64,000 nucleotides of DNA from an uncultured Sinobacteraceae bacterium (GCA_903822975.1 CAIJRD010000002.1:62001-126000); one strand, 5' to 3'; positions 15,724 to 24,111 are shown, counted from the stretch's first letter. The notes: a model not told the origin generated them from the letters alone. Translations and numbers: made by a program.

Positions 15724-16725
15724 ATGACCCGATACTCGATTCAATCCGAAACATTTGGTGCGCACGAAGCCTGGCGTCTCAGCGATCATCTCGGTGGCGC
15801 AACGGCACTGATTGCGAGACGCGGTGCAACGCTGCTCAGCTGGCAGGTACGTGAAGGCGCACACCTGCGCACGCTCAGCGATGGTCACCAAACGCCCGCC
15901 GAGTTGGAGGCCCAGAGCGGCATGCGCTTTGGTCTGATGGCGCCGTTCTCCAACCGGATCGCCGACGCGCGCTACAGCTTCGATGGCATCGAACACGACT
16001 TGCAGCCCGGTGTGGCCGGCGCACAGCGCGGCATTCGTCACGGCTTCGTGCGCCACGCCGATTTCGATCTGGTCGATACGCTGGCGGACGACACCTCCGC
16101 GCTGTTGCGCCTGTCGACCCAAGTGCTGCGTCCCGGCGCGTTTGCGGGCTATCCGTTCTCGGTCGATGTGGAAGTGGCGATCCGCCTGCGCGGCAGCAAC
16201 CTCGATTACGCGATCGAAGCGCGTAATGTCGGAACGGTTGCAGCGCCGTTCGGTTGCGGTCTGCATCCTTATTTCAGACTTGCCGACGACGGCATCGAGC
16301 GGCTCGAGTTGCAGGTGCCGGCACGCGCGCTCGTGCTGACCGATCCCGCGCTGATTCCACAGCCGGGCGACGCCGCATTTGCAGCGGTTGAGGCAACCCC
16401 GGCGCTGGATTTCAGAACGTCGAAAACAATCGCCGGGCGCGTGATCGATCAAGCCTATTGCGATCTGCTGACCGACCCCGACGGCGTGCTGCGCAGTCGT
16501 CTGCGCGATCCGCAAAGCGGCATCGGCGTCGCGGTCTGGCAGACGCGCGGTCTGCTGCATGCATTCACGGGCGATACCGTATCGCGCGACCGTCGTGCGT
16601 CGGTGGCGCTCGAACCGGTCGAGTTTCCGACCAACGCGTACAACCGTGAGGATTGTGCGGCCAGCCTGCGGCTCGAGCCCGGCGCCGTGCGCAGCTTTCG
16701 CTGCGGATTCGAAATATTCGGTTGA
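15724..16725 (+). CDS. Aldose 1-epimerase (mutarotase) family protein
   Basis: A 333-residue protein of the galactose mutarotase family, which interconverts alpha and beta anomers of sugars. The catalytic acid/base His is His181 (GCGLHPYF) and the Glu base is Glu297 (VALEPVEFPTNAYN). The conserved 'LMAPFSNRI' and 'RGIRHGFVRH' blocks bind the sugar. The sugar is not specified by sequence. It stands alone, without galactose operon genes, and may be leaderless. Confidence 0.9.
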   Translation: MTRYSIQSETFGAHEAWRLSDHLGGATALIARRGATLLSWQVREGAHLRTLSDGHQTPAELEAQSGMRFGLMAPFSNRIADARYSFDGIEHDLQPGVAGAQRGIRHGFVRHADFDLVDTLADDTSALLRLSTQVLRPGAFAGYPFSVDVEVAIRLRGSNLDYAIEARNVGTVAAPFGCGLHPYFRLADDGIERLELQVPARALVLTDPALIPQPGDAAFAAVEATPALDFRTSKTIAGRVIDQAYCDLLTDPDGVLRSRLRDPQSGIGVAVWQTRGLLHAFTGDTVSRDRRASVALEPVEFPTNAYNREDCAASLRLEPGAVRSFRCGFEIFG

Positions 16726-16740
16726 GGTTGATCCTGGGCC

Positions 16741-16771
16741 GCGGCGCCGTAGCGCCGCAGCCGGGGGTTTT
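16741..16771 (+). terminator. Terminator between convergent epimerase and H1-like genes
   Basis: GCGGCGC (16741-16747) pairs perfectly with 16752-16758 around CGTA, followed by CAGCCGGGGGTTTT. The T tract is short. The stem is symmetric and could serve both convergent genes. Confidence 0.5.
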
Positions 16772-17345
16772 AGGCCTTCGAGTCGTCGACCGGCAAGGTC
16801 GTCAGCTGCACGAGATCTTCCATCACCGCATGCAGGACGTCGCCAACCGACGGCGGCATTGCGCGCGCCAGTCGATCCAGCACCAGCAGTTTCTCTTCGA
16901 TGCGCGCAACCGGACGCAGCCGGAAGGCCACCGCCGCGAGCGCTTCGTTCAATTCCGGCGACACGCGTGCCGGCACCAGCGCCGAGCTGCTTGCGCGCGG
17001 TGTGTCGTGCACGACGACGGCGTCGATCGTCTCGGCGCTGGCGACGCGCTGCGCTTTGCCCTTCAGGCGTAGCGTGACGCTACGGCCGCTACGTTTGCTG
17101 TCGATGATTCCCTGCTGGCGCATCGCGCGCAGATGCAGGTATAGCGCGGAGGGCGTGAAGCGGCCTTTGCGCTGCAGTTCCGAATTGGTGATGGGCCCCG
17201 CGGCGAGGATATCGAGGATCCGTTCGCGAACGCCGGTTTGACGTTTGCGCCGAGCGGGCTTGCCTGCGACAACCGTTTTCTTCGCAGTTTTCTTTGCGGT
17301 TTTTGTAGCTTTTGCAGTTTTTGTAGCGGTACGTGCGACCTTCAT
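16770..17345 (-). CDS. Histone-H1-like winged-helix DNA-binding protein
   Basis: A 191-residue protein with a Lys/Ala/Thr-rich N-terminal tail (about residues 1-35, AKKTAKKT-type) resembling bacterial histone H1-like proteins. It is followed by a winged-helix segment ('RERILDILAAGPITNSELQ', 'TPSALYLHLRAMRQQGIID') of the MarR/ArsR-like type. The C-terminal half is helical and ends acidic. GGGAGA upstream supports ATG 17345; the upstream TTG gives only five extra residues. A combined nucleoid-binding tail and regulator domain is inferred. A TAGGAT hexamer at 17364-17369 (minus strand) may be its -10. Confidence 0.75.
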   Translation of the reverse strand: MKVARTATKTAKATKTAKKTAKKTVVAGKPARRKRQTGVRERILDILAAGPITNSELQRKGRFTPSALYLHLRAMRQQGIIDSKRSGRSVTLRLKGKAQRVASAETIDAVVVHDTPRASSSALVPARVSPELNEALAAVAFRLRPVARIEEKLLVLDRLARAMPPSVGDVLHAVMEDLVQLTTLPVDDSKA

Positions 17346-17845
17346 CGATGCGTCTCCCAATTCATCCTAACGTCTCCCGGTGTGATGATTCCCGCGATGC
17401 GCCAGCGCTGTAAGTGTGCCGTGCATCCGGCCAGACTGCCGAGCATCTTCCGGCATTGCAAGTGGAATTCCACTGGCGTGCTCGATTCAACGGCGAATTA
17501 TTCTGTGCGTATAGCCCTTTTAGCGTTTCCACACGGCGCCGCTGTGACGCATCCAATCCGAGTGCGTATTTGCCGTCGCGAGCGCAATGTCCTTGGCATT
17601 CCACTATTTAAATCTGAACGCTTGACGCACGCTTAACGCCCTTATGACGACGTCATTGGGCTGCAAGCTTCAGTTCGCGCGTCTCGGCGTCGCGGCGTCA
17701 TAGACGCGTTGGTGCGTCGGTGCGCGCGTCGGGCGCGCCTGTCGTCGCACGGCTACGCTCGATGGCTAAAGCTGGCGGGCCGCGGGCCGCTATGGAATTT
17801 GACCGGGACGCAATCGACACCCACGAGTTCCGCCGGAGAGGCGAT
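17346..17845. other. Intergenic region between divergent genes
   Basis: About 500 bases between the H1-like gene and the next small gene. It contains a 13-bp inverted repeat ATGAC-GAC-GTCAT (17644-17656). A TTGACG hexamer about twenty bases before it could be a -35, but no good -10 fits. No convincing reading frame was found. Confidence 0.4.
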
Positions 17846-18079
17846 ATGACGAGCAAGCGAGCGCAAGCAGAGGATGCCGGCGGCACGCCGTCCGAGCGCG
17901 CGGCGGAGGCCGCTCGCGCGCTCGAGCAGCAGGATCGCGTCTACAGTGGACTGTTCGGTTACGGCTGGGTGGTGGGCCTCCTGCAGATGCCGGACGGCAC
18001 CGCCTACGGGCAACGCATACAGTTCGAGAACGGCACCGAAGCGGAATTGCGGATTCTGGGTCTGAGCATTCGGCACTGA
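17846..18079 (+). CDS. Small hypothetical protein
   Basis: A 77-residue protein starting MTSKRAQAEDAGG. The N-terminal half is charged and Ala-rich; the C-terminal half (FGYGWVVGLLQMPDG and following) looks like a small beta domain. No family is recognised. The start at 17846 has GGAGAGG six bases upstream, so translation is plausible. It lies ahead of the acyl-CoA dehydrogenase, co-directional but 122 bases away. Confidence 0.6.
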   Translation: MTSKRAQAEDAGGTPSERAAEAARALEQQDRVYSGLFGYGWVVGLLQMPDGTAYGQRIQFENGTEAELRILGLSIRH

Positions 18080-18201
18080 CGCGTCCTCGTCGGATCGGGC
18101 GAGTCGCGCGGCAAACGCAAAGCGGATAATCGGGTTGGCAATCGCGTCGGATTTCCCGTCGCGCAAACCCTCTCTTTCCGCCCAAGCAACCGCAATCGAC
18201 C

Positions 18202-19356
18202 ATGACCGCCACGACCCACCGCACTTCACCCTGGATGGATTCCGACCTTGAAATGTTCCGCGACTCGTTCGCTCGGTTTGTCGAATCCGAGATGCTGCCG
18301 CAGGACGAGCACTGGCGTAAGCAGCAGCATGTCGGGCACGACATCTGGCGCAGGGCGGGTCAGATGGGTTTTCTGTGCACCGACATCAGCGATACCTATG
18401 GATGCCCGGGCGGCGATTTCCGTCATGAGGTCATCGTTGTCGAAGAGTTGATTCGTCGCGGCATTTCCGGCTTCGCCCAGAGTGTGCACAGCATCGCCGC
18501 GCACTACATTCTCAATCATGGCACCGAGGAACAGAAGCAGCGTTTCCTGCCACGCATGGCGCGTGGTGAACTGGTCGGCGCGATCGCATTTACCGAGCCG
18601 GGCGCAGGTTCGGACATGCAGGCCTTGCGTACACGTGCGGAGCGCGACGGCGACGACTACGTCGTCAACGGTTCGAAGATTTTCATCACCAACGGCTATC
18701 TCGCAGAATTGCTGATCCTTGTTGTCCGCACCAGCAGTGCGCCCGGTGGTAAGGGCTTGTCGGTACTGCTGGTTGAAACCACCAATGCCAAGGGTTATCG
18801 CGTCGGCCGCATTCTCGACAAGATGGGCATGAAGGCGCAGGACACTTCGGAGCTGTTTTTTGAAGACCTGCGCGTACCGGCAGCAAACCTGCTCGGCGGC
18901 GAAGAAGGTCGTGGCTTCGCACAGTTGATGAGTGATCTGCCATACGAACGCCTGATCGTCGCCATCGCCGGTGTCGCCGCGATGGAAGGCGGCGTTGCCG
19001 CAACGATCGACTACGTCAAGCAACGCAAGGCCTTCGGCAAGGCGATTGCGGAATTCCAGAACACGCGCTTCAAGCTGGCCGAGATGGTGACCAATACACG
19101 CGTCGCGCGGACCTTCGTCGACAGTTGCATTCAGGACCTGCTCGCCGGTCGCCTCGATACGGCAACCGCGTCGATGGCGAAATATTGGGTGACCGACCTG
19201 CAGCAGCAGGTGCTCGACGAATGCGTGCAGCTGCACGGCGGCTATGGCTACATGAATGAATATCTGGTCACGCGTCTGTTCGCCGATGCGCGCGTGCAGC
19301 GCATCTATGGCGGCACCAACGAGATCATGAAGGAACTGATCTCGCGATCGATCTGA
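18202..19356 (+). CDS. Acyl-CoA dehydrogenase, long-chain/isovaleryl-type
   Basis: A 384-residue FAD-dependent acyl-CoA dehydrogenase catalysing alpha,beta-desaturation of acyl-CoA in beta-oxidation. The fold signature 'IAFTEPGAGSDMQALRT' (FAD/substrate loop), 'QDTSELFFEDLRVP' and C-terminal 'IYGGTNEIMKE' are present. The usual Glu at the IYEGT position is Gly. The alternative catalytic Glu on helix G is present as Glu249 in LPYERLIVA, as in long-chain and isovaleryl-CoA dehydrogenases. No strong ribosome site is seen before the ATG. It stands without other beta-oxidation genes; the acyl substrate is unknown. Confidence 0.9.
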   Translation: MTATTHRTSPWMDSDLEMFRDSFARFVESEMLPQDEHWRKQQHVGHDIWRRAGQMGFLCTDISDTYGCPGGDFRHEVIVVEELIRRGISGFAQSVHSIAAHYILNHGTEEQKQRFLPRMARGELVGAIAFTEPGAGSDMQALRTRAERDGDDYVVNGSKIFITNGYLAELLILVVRTSSAPGGKGLSVLLVETTNAKGYRVGRILDKMGMKAQDTSELFFEDLRVPAANLLGGEEGRGFAQLMSDLPYERLIVAIAGVAAMEGGVAATIDYVKQRKAFGKAIAEFQNTRFKLAEMVTNTRVARTFVDSCIQDLLAGRLDTATASMAKYWVTDLQQQVLDECVQLHGGYGYMNEYLVTRLFADARVQRIYGGTNEIMKELISRSI

Positions 19357-19377
19357 GGCGCGAACAGGTTGGGCTGT

Positions 19378-19411
19378 CGGCCGTTGCGCGGCGCTGGAAG
19401 ACCAACGGCCG
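19378..19411 (+). terminator. Hairpin after acyl-CoA dehydrogenase gene
   Basis: CGGCCGTTG (19378-19386) pairs perfectly with 19403-19411 around a 16-base loop, 19 bases after the stop. No T tract follows, so it may be a factor-dependent end or mRNA-stabilising structure. Confidence 0.35.
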
Positions 19412-19668
19412 CTCCGGCGGCCTGCGGCGAATCGCCAACCGCCAAACGGATGCTGCAGGCGCATGATCGCGCAGATCTGCCGCGATCTGCCGGATCGCTG
19501 CAGCGGCGTCCACTTATCAGCGCCAGCGCCGTGCTCTCCTGCGGCCGATGCGCGCGCAGCCCGTTGCCGTTCGAGTCCTAGGCCCGCGAGATCTGGGGCG
19601 GCCCGGCGGCATGTACGGAGGCATTGCGGCGTTAAGAAGCGCTAAGGCTGCGAACTAACAATCGAGCG

Positions 19669-19801
19669 AGTTGCCTGATCCTTGCCGCGACGTTCCTCCC
19701 TAGCGTTCGCGGTGTCTGATTGGACATCTCATCCCCCAATGAGCATGTTCGTACCCCATTAGGCAGCCGCCTGTCCCCGCAGGCCGCTGCCTTATTTTTT
19801 G
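19669..19801 (+). ncRNA. Putative small RNA with three C-rich hairpin loops
   Basis: No protein frame fits, yet this interval ends in a strong intrinsic terminator, so an RNA gene is likely. By eye it folds into three hairpins. The first is 19685-19692 with 19704-19712 (one bulged T), whose loop is TTCCTCCCTAG. The second is 19724-19732 with 19739-19748 (one bulge), whose loop is CCCCCA. The third is the terminator hairpin with loop TCCCCG. A further CCCC lies single-stranded between the second and third. Loops such as CCTCCC are complementary to Shine-Dalgarno sequences, as in C-rich-loop sRNAs (Xanthomonas sX13 and rhizobial types). A TTAAGA/TAACAA pair (19632 and 19656, spacer 18) would start transcription near 19669. 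The exact 5' end is a guess. Confidence 0.6.
19761..19800 (+). terminator. Intrinsic terminator of the putative small RNA
   Basis: Segment 19761-19773 pairs with 19780-19792 (13 positions, one mismatch) around TCCCCG, followed by TATTTTTT. It lies about 400 bases after the nearest plus-strand gene and before the convergent smpB gene. Confidence 0.85.
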
Positions 19802-20040
19802 GCTGTTGGATTTTCTGGATGTCGCAATCGCGGCGTTTGGCCGGGCGATCTGAAGTCGAGCGATCTGAGGTTTTGACGCACGGTGCTTGAATGGCGAGCT
19901 TAAAGCGAGCCATTTGCTCGATGCTTTCGCAAGCTTGTCGATCCTGCGCGCGCGCCGGTTAATTCAATGCGCCATCAACGGCTGGTGCAGGCACGCAGCC
20001 CGCCGGTCGGTGTACCGATGTAATCAACCGCCGAACCGCT

Positions 20041-20532
20041 TTAGGCGCCGTGGCGCATCGCGCGGGAAATCTCGCGGTTGCTGTCGCGCTCCTTGATCGT
20101 CGCGCGCTTGTCGTGCTGCTTCTTGCCTTTGGCCAGGCCGATGGTGAGCTTGGCGCGGCCGCGGGTCCAATGCATGTCCAGCGGCACGACGGTGTAGCCG
20201 GCACGCTCGACCTTACCCATCAGCTGATTGATCTGCTTGCGTTGCAGCAGCAGCTTGCGCGTACGCGTGGTATCGGGACTCACATGCGTCGAGGCCTGCA
20301 GCAGCGGGGTGATGTGCGCGCCGAGCAGAAAGGCCTCGTTGTTCTTCAGCAGCACGTAGGACTCGGTGATCTGCACGCGGCCGGCGCGCAGACTTTTGAC
20401 TTCCCAGCCGGCCAGCGACAGGCCGGCTTCGAACGTATCCTCGATGAAGAAATCGAAACGCGCACGCCGGTTCAATGCGATTTGGCGTTCCGCCGGCTCG
20501 CGTGACTTGGACTGCGCTTTGGAATTGTTCAT
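20041..20532 (-). CDS. smpB: SsrA-binding protein SmpB
   Basis: A 163-residue SmpB, which binds tmRNA and delivers it to stalled ribosomes for trans-translation. '[19 protein letters not shown]' and '[19 protein letters not shown]' are the RNA-binding core; '[15 protein letters not shown]' and the basic C-terminal tail ([15 protein letters not shown]) insert into the ribosome. The length is standard. A perfect TATAAT lies six bases before the ATG and no ribosome site is seen, so the mRNA may be leaderless. It is divergent from rnfH. No tmRNA gene was found next to it. Confidence 0.97.
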   Translation of the reverse strand: MNNSKAQSKSREPAERQIALNRRARFDFFIEDTFEAGLSLAGWEVKSLRAGRVQITESYVLLKNNEAFLLGAHITPLLQASTHVSPDTTRTRKLLLQRKQINQLMGKVERAGYTVVPLDMHWTRGRAKLTIGLAKGKKQHDKRATIKERDSNREISRAMRHGA

Positions 20533-20538
20533 GCTGCG

Positions 20539-20544
20539 ATTATA
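20539..20544 (-). promoter_or_regulatory. Consensus -10 (TATAAT) for leaderless smpB
   Basis: On the minus strand TATAAT occupies -12 to -7 relative to the smpB ATG, so +1 would be the start codon itself. No good -35 match is visible upstream. Confidence 0.55.
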
Positions 20545-20567
20545 GAAACTTGGAGCGAACGGCGGCG

Positions 20568-20840
20568 ATGATCGAAGTCGATGTGATTCTGGCCTTGCCG
20601 CAGTCGCAGCAGCGCTGGTCGCTGCAACTCGACGACAGCGCCTGTGTCGGCGATGCGCTTGCAGCGGCGGGCTATGTTGAGAGTGCTGCGGACGCGGGCC
20701 TGAAGTTCGGAATCTTTGGTCGCATCGTCGAAGTCGATCGACGCCTTAAGCACGGTGACCGCGTCGAAATCTACCGGCCATTGCTGGCCGATCCCAAGCA
20801 GGCGCGGCGACGTCGCGCAGCGAAGATCCGACGGCGGTAA
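20568..20840 (+). CDS. rnfH: RnfH family ubiquitin-like protein (RatB/UPF0125)
   Basis: A 90-residue beta-grasp protein of the RnfH family. '[20 protein letters not shown]', '[10 protein letters not shown]' and '[20 protein letters not shown]' followed by '[18 protein letters not shown]' match it closely. The function is unsettled; E. coli RatB is the partner of the RatA toxin by gene order only. No ratA gene lies between it and smpB. It starts at ATG 20568, not at the upstream in-frame 20475 which overlaps smpB. Confidence 0.93.
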   Translation: MIEVDVILALPQSQQRWSLQLDDSACVGDALAAAGYVESAADAGLKFGIFGRIVEVDRRLKHGDRVEIYRPLLADPKQARRRRAAKIRRR

Positions 20841-20937
20841 GCCAGCGGCGGACGTCCGCCGCTGCACAAGGCGGGTACCGCGATCCGCCCAGCGGGTGCT
20901 CGGCGGCGGGTTCGGCGAGGGTGGAATCAGCGCGCGA

Positions 20938-21465
20938 TCAATGCGTGCTGGCGGGCAGGTTGGAGCCTTCCGCCGACGGCACCGCGTTGGGCGTGCCCGC
21001 CGGGTTCTCGTCACGAGCGCGATCGAGATTGTCTTTCTTGTCCTGCTTCTGCGCTTTGGCCAGCGCACCGAAATCCGGATCGTCCAGCGTCTTCGCCTGT
21101 GCCTGCGCATCGGCCGAGGCCACGCGCACGCCTTCCATGTGGGTCAACTTGCTGTTGTCGAAATACAGCGTGACGTTACGCGTGCTGACTTCGCCGCGCG
21201 GGCTCTTGTAATAGCCGAAGTAGTCCCAGCGATCTTCGCGGAACGGGTTGGTGGCGATCGGCGTGCCCATCAGGAACTTCACCTGATCACGCGTCATGCC
21301 CACGTGCAGTTGGTCGAGCTGCTTCTGTTCGACCACATTGCCCTGGCGCGTCGGCAGCTTGTAGACGATTTCGTCGGGCAGCTTGGCGATCTGCGAAGGC
21401 AGCTTCGACATCGTGCTGCACGCCGGCAGCAGCACGGACAGGATCAGGAGCGAAAACAGGCGCAT
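20938..21465 (-). CDS. bamE: Outer membrane protein assembly factor BamE
   Basis: A 175-residue lipoprotein component of the BAM outer-membrane protein insertion complex. The signal peptide has the lipobox LLPAC (Cys at residue 17). The BamE core follows: 'LDQLHVGMTRDQVKFLMGTP' and 'RWDYFGYYKSPRGE'. The C-terminal about 50 residues (charged, ending ASTH) extend beyond the E. coli protein. It is divergent from fur. ATG 21465 is chosen over an in-frame upstream start because the signal peptide begins there. Confidence 0.95.
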   Translation of the reverse strand: MRLFSLLILSVLLPACSTMSKLPSQIAKLPDEIVYKLPTRQGNVVEQKQLDQLHVGMTRDQVKFLMGTPIATNPFREDRWDYFGYYKSPRGEVSTRNVTLYFDNSKLTHMEGVRVASADAQAQAKTLDDPDFGALAKAQKQDKKDNLDRARDENPAGTPNAVPSAEGSNLPASTH

Positions 21466-21469
21466 AAAT

Positions 21470-21499
21470 TTGTCGCGAGAGGACGAGATGCGATAATAC
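21470..21499 (+). promoter_or_regulatory. Probable fur promoter
   Basis: TTGTCG (21470-21475) and TAATAC (21494-21499) are 18 bases apart between bamE and fur. On the opposite strand TATTAT overlaps the same point and could be the bamE -10, so the two promoters may overlap. Confidence 0.45.
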
Positions 21500-21634
21500 T
21501 GCATCGTTGCCAGCTGCGGACGCCGGTGGCACTGGCGCCGCGGACCTGCTGCGTTAAGTTCTGGGCGCATCGTTTCGGTGGCCGCCCGGGCCTTCCGGGT
21601 GGCGCCGCCACAAGGACGTGACTCAGGAGTACAT

Positions 21635-22114
21635 GTGGAATCGCAAGACCTCAGAAACGCCGGCCTCAAAGTCACGCTGCCGCGCCTCAAGATTCTCGAA
21701 ATGCTCGAGGTCAGCAATACGCGTCATCTGTCTGCCGAAGAAATCTACCGGCGCCTGATGGATTCCGGCGAAGACATTGGCCTGGCGACGGTTTATCGCG
21801 TGTTGACCCAGTTCGAGGCGGCGGGCCTGATCATCCGCCACCATTTTGAAGGCGGCCACGCCGTGTTCGAACTGCAGCGCGGCAATCACCACGATCACAT
21901 GGTGTGTCTGCGCTGCGGCAAGGTCGACGAGTTCGAAGACGACACCATCGAAAAGCGCCAGCGCGAGAAGGCGCGCGAGTTGGGCTATCGCCTGGTCGAG
22001 CACAGCCTGATCATGTACGGCGAGTGCCTGCGCGAGAATTGCCCCAATCTGGAAGGCGCGCCACTGCGCCGCGGCGAAAGCGGTCGCGGCTTGCCGCCGG
22101 CCGGGGACAACTAG
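21635..22114 (+). CDS. fur: Ferric uptake regulator Fur
   Basis: A 159-residue Fur-type repressor that senses Fe(II) and represses iron uptake genes. The winged helix spans about residues 10-80 ('LKVTLPRLKILEMLE', 'SAEEIYRRLMDSGEDIGLAT', 'VYRVLTQFE'), then 'HHDHMVCLRCGKVDEFED' with metal ligands and the C-terminal CLRENC pair. GTG 21635 is chosen because AGGAG lies six bases upstream. It is divergent from bamE. The C-terminus has a short Gly/Arg/Pro tail. Confidence 0.95.
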   Translation: MESQDLRNAGLKVTLPRLKILEMLEVSNTRHLSAEEIYRRLMDSGEDIGLATVYRVLTQFEAAGLIIRHHFEGGHAVFELQRGNHHDHMVCLRCGKVDEFEDDTIEKRQREKARELGYRLVEHSLIMYGECLRENCPNLEGAPLRRGESGRGLPPAGDN

Positions 22115-22145
22115 GCCGACCTTCGGCGCCTCCAGATGCGAACAT

Positions 22146-22209
22146 CGAACGCGCAACTCGAACACGCAACTCGAATACGCAACTCGAATACGCAACTCGA
22201 ACACGCAAC
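22146..22209. repeat. 13-bp tandem repeat, five copies
   Basis: Five copies of CGAATACGCAACT, differing at one or two positions, lie between the convergent fur and recN genes. It is not a CRISPR array, because there are no spacers. Confidence 0.92.
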
Positions 22210-22273
22210 GCGCGTTAAAGCGGGGTTTCCAGGCGCGACGTAACGGCGCCGACCGCGCTGACCACGCCGCTGC

Positions 22274-23962
22274 TCAGCCGGCGCGTGCGCGCTTCAGCAG
22301 ATCCTTGGCCAGCGCCTGCGTCGCCGCGCTCAGATGCTGGCCGCCGAGCATGCGGGCGAGCTCGATCACGCGGCGATCGGCGTTGAGTGGTGTGACCCGC
22401 GTATAGGTTTCGCCGGCGACGACTTCCTTGGCGATGCTGAAATGCTGGCGGCCCTGCGCGGCAACCTGCGCCAGATGCGTCACGCACAGCACCTGTCGCC
22501 GCGCGCCAAGCGCACGCAGCTGCTGGCCGACGATTTCAGCCACCGCGCCGCCGATGCCGGCATCGACCTCGTCGAAAATCATCGTCGCCGCGGCGTCGCC
22601 GGCGCTGATGCCGGCACCGTGCAGGCTCACCTGCAGCGCCAGGCTGACACGGGACAGTTCGCCGCCCGAGGCGACCTTCGCCAGCGACCGCGGCGGCTGG
22701 CCGGGATTGGCCGAAAAATCGAACCGCACCAGGTCATCGCCGTGCGCGTTGGGTGTATCGCGGCCGGCCGGTTCCACCGCGACGACGAAGCGTGCGTTCG
22801 GCATCCCGAGTTCGCGCACGCGCGCAGTCACCGCCTCGGCGAGCTGACCGCTGTGCTGCTCGCGTGCGCGCGTCAGCGCGCCGGCGGCCTTGCGATAGGC
22901 GGCGAGGGCGTTGGCGCGCCGTGCAGTCAAAGCGGCGAGCTGTTCGCCGGCGTTTTCGAGTCCGCCCAGTTCACTGCGCAGTTCGGCGTGTCGCGCGGCC
23001 AGATCCGCGGCGCGCACGCGATGCTTGCGTGCCAGATCGTGGATCACGCCGAGGCGACGCTCCACCGTTTGCAGACGCTCCGGGTCCAGTTCGAGATGAT
23101 CGAGTTCGCGTCGCACCGCGTCGGCCGCATCGCGCAATTGCGCTTGCGCGGTGGCGACCAGATTCTCCACCTCGGCGAAATCCTCGTGCAGGGGCAGCAG
23201 TCCGCGCAGCAGACCGAGCACGCTGCCGAGCTGGTCGTAAGCGCTGGCGTCGCCGCCGTACAGAGCCGACTGCACCGCCGCGCCTTCTTCGATCAGTCGT
23301 CCGGCGTTGGCGAGTCGGCGCTGCTCGGCGTCGAGTGTTTCGAGTTCGCCTTCGCTCAGCGCCAAGGCGTCGAGTTCCTGCAATTGGAAGCGCAGATACT
23401 CCAGCTGGGCAGGATCCCGTGACTGGGCGGCCGACAGCCGTGCAATCTCGGCGTCGACCTCGGCGACGGTAGCCGCAGCGGCGGCCACCGCTTGGCGTTG
23501 TGCGGCCGGCACGCCGAACTCGTCGAGCGCGTCGCGCTGGGCCTCCATGCGCAGTAGTTGCGCGCTCTCGCCCTGGCCGAAGATCTCGACCAGACGTTCG
23601 CCGAGCCCGCGCAAGTCGCCGGCATTCAGTGGTGAGCCGTTAACGAACGCACGCGTGCGACCGTCCGCGCCGAGCGTGCGACGGATCAGGCAGGTGTCGC
23701 CGTCCGCGAGTTCGCGCGACTCAAGCCAGGCACGCGCGGCCGGCGAGTCGGTGAGTTCGAATTCCGCGCTGATCTCGGCGCGCTCCGCGCCGGCGCGCAC
23801 CAGCGTGGCTTCCGCGCGACCGCCGATGAGCAGGCCGAGCGCGTCGATCAAAATCGATTTGCCGGCGCCGGTCTCCCCGGTCAGCACCGAAAAGCCGTCG
23901 GCGAACTCGAGTTCGAGTGCATCGATGATCGCCAGATTGCGGATTTGCAGCGAGCGCAGCAT
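22274..23962 (-). CDS. recN: DNA repair protein RecN
   Basis: A 562-residue SMC-like ATPase acting in double-strand break repair. Walker A GETGAGKS is at residues 29-36, and a long coiled-coil middle is interrupted by the hinge region. The C-terminal ABC signature is 'ASGGELSRVSLALQ' and Walker B is 'TMIFDEVDAGIGG'. ATG 23962 fits the standard N-terminus MLRSLQIRNLAIIDALELEF. A TTCTAGAA palindrome precedes it, but no recognised LexA box. It is 149 bases downstream of nadK, same strand. Confidence 0.96.
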   Translation of the reverse strand: MLRSLQIRNLAIIDALELEFADGFSVLTGETGAGKSILIDALGLLIGGRAEATLVRAGAERAEISAEFELTDSPAARAWLESRELADGDTCLIRRTLGADGRTRAFVNGSPLNAGDLRGLGERLVEIFGQGESAQLLRMEAQRDALDEFGVPAAQRQAVAAAAATVAEVDAEIARLSAAQSRDPAQLEYLRFQLQELDALALSEGELETLDAEQRRLANAGRLIEEGAAVQSALYGGDASAYDQLGSVLGLLRGLLPLHEDFAEVENLVATAQAQLRDAADAVRRELDHLELDPERLQTVERRLGVIHDLARKHRVRAADLAARHAELRSELGGLENAGEQLAALTARRANALAAYRKAAGALTRAREQHSGQLAEAVTARVRELGMPNARFVVAVEPAGRDTPNAHGDDLVRFDFSANPGQPPRSLAKVASGGELSRVSLALQVSLHGAGISAGDAAATMIFDEVDAGIGGAVAEIVGQQLRALGARRQVLCVTHLAQVAAQGRQHFSIAKEVVAGETYTRVTPLNADRRVIELARMLGGQHLSAATQALAKDLLKRARAG

Positions 23963-24111
23963 GCGTGTTCTAGAAATCCCTGGGTGAGGCGGGGCAGCGA
24001 AGTCGGCACGCCGGTCCGATGGCGCCGCCGGTGGGCGTGCCGCGCAGAGTAGCCGAGGCGTTGCCGCGGCGGAAACCGGCGCCGTTGTCGATCGTCGCCA
24101 ACATGCGGGGT

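Noticed and set aside
19357..20040. tmRNA (ssrA) gene beside smpB
   Set aside because: No tRNA-like ends with CCA, no tag frame and no conserved 5' start were found on either strand.
22146..22209. Possible CRISPR-like array
   Set aside because: The 13-bp units abut without spacers and no cas genes occur in the window.
23963..23985. LexA site before recN
   Set aside because: Only the palindrome TTCTAGAA is present; neither the CTGT-N8-ACAG nor the Xanthomonas-type site can be read.
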